DNA of 64,000 nt from NCBI RefSeq assembly GCF_013044505.1, contig NZ_JABERD010000006.1:1-64000 (forward strand). The letters are read 5' to 3'. The notes beneath the pieces are model-generated. The model made no database searches. It saw nothing but the letters and a program-made list of their open reading frames with translations, and was not told the DNA's origin. Each line of letters begins with the position of its first letter. Positions within the stretch are counted from its first letter, which is position 1. The stretch comes from Streptomyces sp. S3(2020). Its GTDB lineage: Bacteria > Actinomycetota > Actinomycetes > Streptomycetales > Streptomycetaceae. Shown piece after piece: positions 59,672 through 64,000 of the stretch. Position numbers and translations under genes: made by a program.

Positions 59672-60441
59672 AAGGACTCAACTTCGCACTCGGCGCCGCC
59701 GGGCTCGCGGCCTTCCTCGCCCTGGGCGAGGCGGTGCCGCGGCTCGGCCTCGTCAAAGAGGCCTACTTCCCACCGACCAGCCGCATCGCCGACGCCCTGG
59801 GCACCGAGCTCTCCGACGACACCTTCTGGACGGCGCTCGGCGACACCCTCACCGGCTGGGCGCTGGGCCTGCTCATCGCCTCGACGGCGGGCATCGTCAT
59901 CGGCGTCGCCATCGCGGTGGTGCCGTATCTGCGCGAGGCCACCGCCTCCACGATCGAGTTCCTGCGCCCGATCCCCTCGGTCGCCCTGATCCCCCTCGCG
60001 GTGCTGTTGTACGGCACCGAACTGCGCTCGGTGCTGTTGCTCGTCGTCTACGCCTCGTTCTGGCAGGTGCTGATCCAGGTCCTGTACGGCGTCCAGGACG
60101 TCGACCCGGTCGCCGAGGAGACGGCGCGCTCCTACGGTCTCGGCCCCTGGGCACGGGTCCGGCACGTGCTGTGGCCGACCGCGCTGCCGTACGTCATGAC
60201 CGGCGTCCGGCTGGCCGCCGCCGTCGCGCTGATCCTCGCCATCACCGCCGAACTCGTCATCGGCGCCCCGGGGTTGGGCGCCCGTATCGCGGTCGCGCAG
60301 AACTCCCAGGCGGTGCCGGAGATGTACGCGCTGATCGTGGTCACCGGTGTCCTGGGGCTGCTCATCAACGTGGGCGCGCGTACCGTGGAGCGGCGGGCCC
60401 TGGCATGGCATCAGTCGGTGCGCGGGGAGGTGGCGGTGTGA
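59668..60441 (+). CDS. ABC importer permease 1 (SsuC-like)
   Basis: A 257-residue inner-membrane permease with about six spans. The ABC coupling (EAA) motif lies in VDPVAEETARSYGLGPWARVRHVLWP. IEFLRPIPSVALIPLAVLLYG is typical of the SsuC/TauC family. GTG start at 59668 overlaps the upstream stop; its stop overlaps the next GTG. Confidence 0.88.
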   Translation: MKGLNFALGAAGLAAFLALGEAVPRLGLVKEAYFPPTSRIADALGTELSDDTFWTALGDTLTGWALGLLIASTAGIVIGVAIAVVPYLREATASTIEFLRPIPSVALIPLAVLLYGTELRSVLLLVVYASFWQVLIQVLYGVQDVDPVAEETARSYGLGPWARVRHVLWPTALPYVMTGVRLAAAVALILAITAELVIGAPGLGARIAVAQNSQAVPEMYALIVVTGVLGLLINVGARTVERRALAWHQSVRGEVAV

Positions 60442-61229
60442 GGGACAGTGTGAGGAGCGCTCTGCTGCGGCTGTGCTTCGTACTCGCGCTGCCCGCGCTG
60501 CTGTTCACGATCTGGTGGTTCGCGTCCGACGGCAGTACCGACGTGTTCTGGCCGCCGCTGCGGACCATCCTGACGACCTTCCCGGACGTCTGGACGGGCC
60601 GGCGGTTCGAGGACGACGTGCTGCCCAGCGTGCTCCGGCTCTCGGCCGGGTACGCCGTGGCCGCCGTCGTGGGTGTCGCCGTCGGCCTGGTCATCGGCTC
60701 CTACCGGCGGGTGCGGGCGGTGTGCGAGCCGGTCCTGGAGTTCCTGCGGGCGGTGCCCCCGCCGGTCCTCGTCCCGGTCATCATGCTGTTCGCAGGCATC
60801 GACGACACGATGAAGATCGTCGTGATCGCCAGCGGCTGTGTCTGGCCGATCCTGCTCAACACGGTCGAGGGCGTGCGCGCGGTGGACTCCGTGATGGCGG
60901 AGACGGCCCGCTCGTACGGCATCACGGGCATCGCCCGCCTCAAGGACGTGGTGCTGCGGTCGGCGAGTCCGCAGATCTTCGCGGGGCTGCGGCAGGCCCT
61001 GTCGATCGGCATCATCCTCATGGTCATCAGCGAGATGTTCGCGGCCAGCGACGGCCTCGGCTTCACCGTCGTGCAGTTCCAGCGCAGTTTCGCGGTCCCC
61101 GAGATGTGGACCGGGATCCTCGTCCTCGGTCTGCTCGGCTTCGTGCTCTCCGTCGTCTTCCAGCTGGTCGAGCGGCGGGTCCTCGGCTGGTACCACGGTC
61201 TGCGGGCCTCGACCCGGCGGTCCCCGTGA
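60438..61229 (+). CDS. ABC importer permease 2 (SsuC-like)
   Basis: A 263-residue permease, paralogue of permease 1. LEFLRAVPPPVLVPVIMLFAG and the EAA loop VDSVMAETARSYGITGIARLKDVVL are clear. Two different permeases suggest a heterodimer, less common in this family, where a homodimer is usual. GTG start at 60438 overlaps the upstream stop. Confidence 0.88.
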   Translation: MRDSVRSALLRLCFVLALPALLFTIWWFASDGSTDVFWPPLRTILTTFPDVWTGRRFEDDVLPSVLRLSAGYAVAAVVGVAVGLVIGSYRRVRAVCEPVLEFLRAVPPPVLVPVIMLFAGIDDTMKIVVIASGCVWPILLNTVEGVRAVDSVMAETARSYGITGIARLKDVVLRSASPQIFAGLRQALSIGIILMVISEMFAASDGLGFTVVQFQRSFAVPEMWTGILVLGLLGFVLSVVFQLVERRVLGWYHGLRASTRRSP

Positions 61230-62068
61230 CGCTCACGAAAGGGCGGTCCATGCACGCACTTGTCGTATCCGGCCTGACCAAGGTCTACGAGGGGTCAGGG
61301 CGCCGCGTGGAGGCGGTGCGCGACCTCACCTTCACCGTCGAGGCGGGCGAACTCGTCTGCCTGGTCGGCCCGTCGGGCTGCGGCAAGACGACGCTGCTGA
61401 AGTGCATGGGCGGCCTCCTCGCCCCGACCGGCGGCGAAGTCCTGCTGGCGGGCCGGAAGGTGAACGGCCCGCCGCCCGGGATGGCGTTCGTGTTCCAGGA
61501 GTACGGGCGCAGCCTCTTCCCGTGGAAGCGGGTCGGCGAGAACGTCGAACTCCCACTGAAGCAGAAGAACTTGAGCAAGGCGCGACGCCGGGAGCTGGTC
61601 GCCGACGCGCTGGCGTCGGTGGGGCTCGCGGACGCCGCCGGGGCCTACCCCTGGCAGCTGTCCGGCGGGATGCAGCAGCGGGTGGCGATCGCCCGCGCGC
61701 TGGCGTACGAGCCCGAAGTGCTGCTGATGGACGAGCCGTTCGCGGCCGTGGACGCCCAGACCCGCGCCGATCTGGAGGACCTGGTACGGCGGTTGTGGCG
61801 GGAGCGCGGCATCACCATCCTGTTCGTCACCCACGACATCGACGAAGCGGTGTACCTGGGCGAGCGGGTGATCGTGCTGTCCGCCTCCCCCACCGTCGTA
61901 CAGGAGCAGCTGAAGGTCGATCTCCCGGACGAGCGCGACCAGTTGCACACCCGGGTGGCCCCGCGCTTCGCCGAGCTGCGGACCCATGTGTACGAGCAGA
62001 TCCAGGCGGCGAAGCGCGGGGTCCCGCAGGACGCGCTCACGAAGTCGGACACGCCGCCACCTCGCTGA
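61226..62068 (+). CDS. ABC importer ATP-binding protein (SsuB-like)
   Basis: A 280-residue ATPase. Walker A GPSGCGKTT, Q loop FVFQEYGRSLFPWKRV, signature LSGGMQQRVAIARAL, Walker B VLLMDEPFAAVDAQ and switch His in FVTHDIDEAV are present. The GTG at 61226 overlaps the upstream stop as elsewhere in the operon; the ATG at 61250 (MHALVVSGLTKVY), with AAAGGG upstream, is an equally possible start. Last gene of the importer operon. Confidence 0.88.
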   Translation: MTLTKGRSMHALVVSGLTKVYEGSGRRVEAVRDLTFTVEAGELVCLVGPSGCGKTTLLKCMGGLLAPTGGEVLLAGRKVNGPPPGMAFVFQEYGRSLFPWKRVGENVELPLKQKNLSKARRRELVADALASVGLADAAGAYPWQLSGGMQQRVAIARALAYEPEVLLMDEPFAAVDAQTRADLEDLVRRLWRERGITILFVTHDIDEAVYLGERVIVLSASPTVVQEQLKVDLPDERDQLHTRVAPRFAELRTHVYEQIQAAKRGVPQDALTKSDTPPPR

Positions 62069-62095
62069 GGGGTGCGGCCGGGCGGGAGACCGGCG

Positions 62096-62791
62096 TCACT
62101 TGGCGGCCCAGAGGCCGCGGACATGCCCGAGGTGGCGGGTCATGACCGTGCGGACGGCGTGCTCGTCGCGGGCGACGAGGGCGTCCAGGATCTCCAGGTG
62201 CTCCTCGGCGGAGGCCAGCAGCCGGCCCGCCTCCAGCAGGGCGGTGAGCCCGTAGAGGCGGGAGCGCTTGCGCAGGTCGCCGACGACCTCGACGAGGTGG
62301 GTGTTGCCGGCGAGGGCGAGCAGGCCGAGGTGGAAGCGGGTGTCGGCCTCGACGTAGCCGACGAGGTCACCGCGGGCGGCGGCCTGGACGATCTCCCGGG
62401 CGGCCGGGCGCAGCGCCTCCAGGGAGACCGGGTCGGCGGTGCCGGCCAGCTCCACCACGGTCGGGATCTCCACGAGGGCACGGATGTGGGTGTACTCGTC
62501 GAGTTGCTTCTCGGAGACCGCGGTGACGCGGAAGCCCTTGTTGGGAACGGTGTCGACCAGTCCCTCCTTGGCCAGATCCAGCATGGCCTCGCGCACCGGG
62601 GTGGCCGAGACGCCGAAGCGGGCGGCGAGCGTGGGTGCCGAGTAGACCTCGCCGGGGAGCAGCTCACCGGCGATCAGGGCGGCCCGCAGGGCGTCGGCGA
62701 CCCGTTCCCGGTAGCTGCTCCTCCGGCCGCCCAGGACGGGCAGCGCCGGGGCGGTGGCAGGGGTGGGGGCGCTGGTGCGCTGGGCAGCCAT
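62096..62791 (-). CDS. GntR family regulator, FCD subfamily
   Basis: A 231-residue regulator. HTH: YRERVADALRAALIAGELLPGE and LAARFGVSATPVREAMLDLAKEGLV. The C-terminal FCD helical domain has metal/ligand His residues (ADTRFHLGLLALAGNTHLVE, SAEEHLEILDALVARD, VMTRHLGHV). It follows the proline-racemase-like gene on the same strand, 113 bp away, and probably controls it. This pairing is usual in hydroxyproline catabolism. Confidence 0.88.
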   Translation of the reverse strand: MAAQRTSAPTPATAPALPVLGGRRSSYRERVADALRAALIAGELLPGEVYSAPTLAARFGVSATPVREAMLDLAKEGLVDTVPNKGFRVTAVSEKQLDEYTHIRALVEIPTVVELAGTADPVSLEALRPAAREIVQAAARGDLVGYVEADTRFHLGLLALAGNTHLVEVVGDLRKRSRLYGLTALLEAGRLLASAEEHLEILDALVARDEHAVRTVMTRHLGHVRGLWAAK

Positions 62792-62904
62792 GAGGGCGGT
62801 CTCCTAGTGGTGCAATGTCACGCGGCATCGCCATTATCGGCCTCCGGGAAGCCGCCTGGACGCGGAGGGCGGCCGGGGACTGCCTGGGGCTGCCTGGGGA
62901 ACGT

Positions 62905-63906
62905 CTAGAGGACGAACCCCGCCGGGAAGGGGTCGGTCGGGTCGAGCAGGTACTGGGCGGTGCCCGTGATCCAGGCCCGGCCGGTGAAGCTGGGCAGGAC
63001 GGCGGGGAGGCCGGCGACCTCGGTGGTGCCGAGGAGGCGGCCGGTGAACCGGGTCCCGATGAAGGACTCGTTCACGAACTCGGTGTTCAGGGGGAGTTCG
63101 CCGCGCGCGTGGAGCTGGGCCATGCGCGCGCTGGTGCCGGTGCCGCAGGGCGAGCGGTCGAACCAGCCGGGGTGGATCGCCATCGCGTGCCGGGAGAGCC
63201 GGGCGGTGGCGCCGGGGGCGTACAGGTGGACGTGGTGACAGCCGTGGATGGAGGGGTCCTCCGGGTGGACGGGCTCCGCCTCGGCGTTGATCGCCTCCAT
63301 GAGGGAGAGTCCCGCCTGGAGGATGTCGTCCTTGCGGGAGCGGTCGAAGGGCAGCCCGAACTCCTCCAGCGGCAGGATGGCGTAGAAGTTGCCGCCGTAT
63401 GCCAGGTCATATGTCACCGTGCGCCCGTCGGGCAGTGTGATCTTGCGGTCGAGGCCCACGGCGAAGGACGGCACGTTCTTGAGGGTGACCGCCCTCGCGG
63501 CACCGTCCTCCACCTCGACCTCGGCGACGACGAGGCCGGCCGGGGTGTCGAGCCGGATCGTGGTGACGGGCTCGACGACCTCGACCATGCCGGTCTCCAC
63601 CAGCACGGTGGCCACTCCGATGGTGCCGTGTCCGCACATCGGCAGATAGCCGGAGACCTCGATGTAGATGACGCCCCAGTCGCAGTCCGGGCGGGTGGGC
63701 GGCTGGAGGACGGCGCCGCTCATCGCCGCGTGGCCGCGGGGTTCGTTCATCAGGAGCTGCTTGATGTCGTCGCGGTGCTCACGGAAGTACAGCCGCCGCT
63801 CGTTCATGGTCGCGCCGGGGATCGTGCCGATGCCGCCGGTGATCACCCGGGTGGGCATGCCCTCGGTGTGCGAGTCGACGGCGTGCAGGACGAGTTTGCT
63901 GCGCAT
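62905..63906 (-). CDS. Proline racemase family enzyme, probable 4-hydroxyproline 2-epimerase
   Basis: A 333-residue enzyme with the two catalytic Cys of the family: MCGHGTIGVA and SPCGTGTSARMAQL. Both are Cys, so it is a racemase or epimerase rather than the Thr-containing dehydratase. HAVDSHTEGMPTRVITGG is the usual N-terminus. The GntR regulator and a downstream-strand neighbour fit trans-4-hydroxy-L-proline use. Proline racemase activity cannot be excluded from sequence alone. Confidence 0.85.
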   Translation of the reverse strand: MRSKLVLHAVDSHTEGMPTRVITGGIGTIPGATMNERRLYFREHRDDIKQLLMNEPRGHAAMSGAVLQPPTRPDCDWGVIYIEVSGYLPMCGHGTIGVATVLVETGMVEVVEPVTTIRLDTPAGLVVAEVEVEDGAARAVTLKNVPSFAVGLDRKITLPDGRTVTYDLAYGGNFYAILPLEEFGLPFDRSRKDDILQAGLSLMEAINAEAEPVHPEDPSIHGCHHVHLYAPGATARLSRHAMAIHPGWFDRSPCGTGTSARMAQLHARGELPLNTEFVNESFIGTRFTGRLLGTTEVAGLPAVLPSFTGRAWITGTAQYLLDPTDPFPAGFVL

Positions 63907-63926
63907 GGATCCAGCCTCCTTCGCGG

Positions 63927-64000
63927 TTACGCCAGTCCGGCGGCGACGGCCTTCTCGGTAGCGGTGCGGACCGCGGCCGACTGCTCCGCGAGCAAAGGCT
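63927..64000 (-). CDS. C-terminal end of a gene cut by the window edge
   Basis: The minus-strand frame ends in ATEKAVAAGLA followed by TAA at 63927. Only about 24 codons are visible. In hydroxyproline clusters a dihydrodipicolinate-synthase-like enzyme commonly sits here, which the helical tail would permit, but this is a context guess only. Confidence 0.4.
   Translation of the reverse strand, partial: PLLAEQSAAVRTATEKAVAAGLA

Overview
The window is chromosomal DNA from a Streptomyces-like actinomycete. The base composition is very GC-rich, many starts are GTG or TTG, and reading frames are coupled by ATGA, GTGA or TTGA overlaps. Lineage-typical genes include an SsgA-like sporulation protein, a WhiB-like protein, DUF2510 and DUF3048 proteins, a small two-domain laccase and a PcaV-type MarR regulator. 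From memory, not checked, the gene order resembles the S. coelicolor SCO6690s to SCO6720s interval. I see no insertion sequence, integrase, phage gene or CRISPR array.

Layout. 1-11.2 kb holds ordinary metabolism and housekeeping: an AMACR-like CoA enzyme cut by the left edge, a saccharopine-dehydrogenase-like reductase, endonuclease V, a secreted YCF48-like propeller, SsgD-like and GOLPH3-like proteins, an ABC-F protein with a long leader, a DDAH-like hydrolase, and an acyl-ACP desaturase behind an array of three palindromes. 12.1-18.2 kb is the most unusual part: four genes (zincin-vWA protein and tandem AAA ATPase on +; zinc-ribbon SDR and leucine-rich-repeat protein on -) meet head to head and are bracketed by three tRNA-like genes. 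These share one D-arm type but carry Trp, Asp and Glu anticodons. 18.3-24.6 kb has a glycosidase-like protein, a WhiB-like protein, a VOC protein, a HEAT-like protein and a LacI regulator.

25-31 kb encodes exported oxidative enzymes: the laccase, a ThuA-sugar dehydrogenase, and a cupredoxin/Ig-like/DUF1080 protein coupled to it. 31.3-35.8 kb has a methyltransferase, a divergent LigD-type polymerase and ATP-dependent ligase, and a DUF3048 lipoprotein. 35.9-43.1 kb is the complete protocatechuate branch of the beta-ketoadipate pathway: pcaV diverging from pcaIJF-HGBL.

44-53.1 kb contains a large AAA/TPR regulator without a DNA-binding domain, an MHS transporter, anmK, a DUF2510 protein, and a TetR regulator diverging from a PAP2-DMT pair over a large inverted-repeat array. 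53.2-62.1 kb has a Tat-exported phospholipase C, a vanillate O-demethylase operon (vanA, a small ORF, vanB), an IclR regulator and a divergent ABC importer. 62.1 kb to the end carries a GntR regulator, a proline-racemase-family epimerase and a truncated gene.

Taken together, the laccase, vanillate demethylase, a possible aromatic importer and the pca operon form a plausible lignin-aromatic funnel: vanillate to protocatechuate to the succinyl-CoA and acetyl-CoA end products of the pathway. The tRNA-flanked four-gene cassette does not fit that theme and is the best candidate for an undescribed system.
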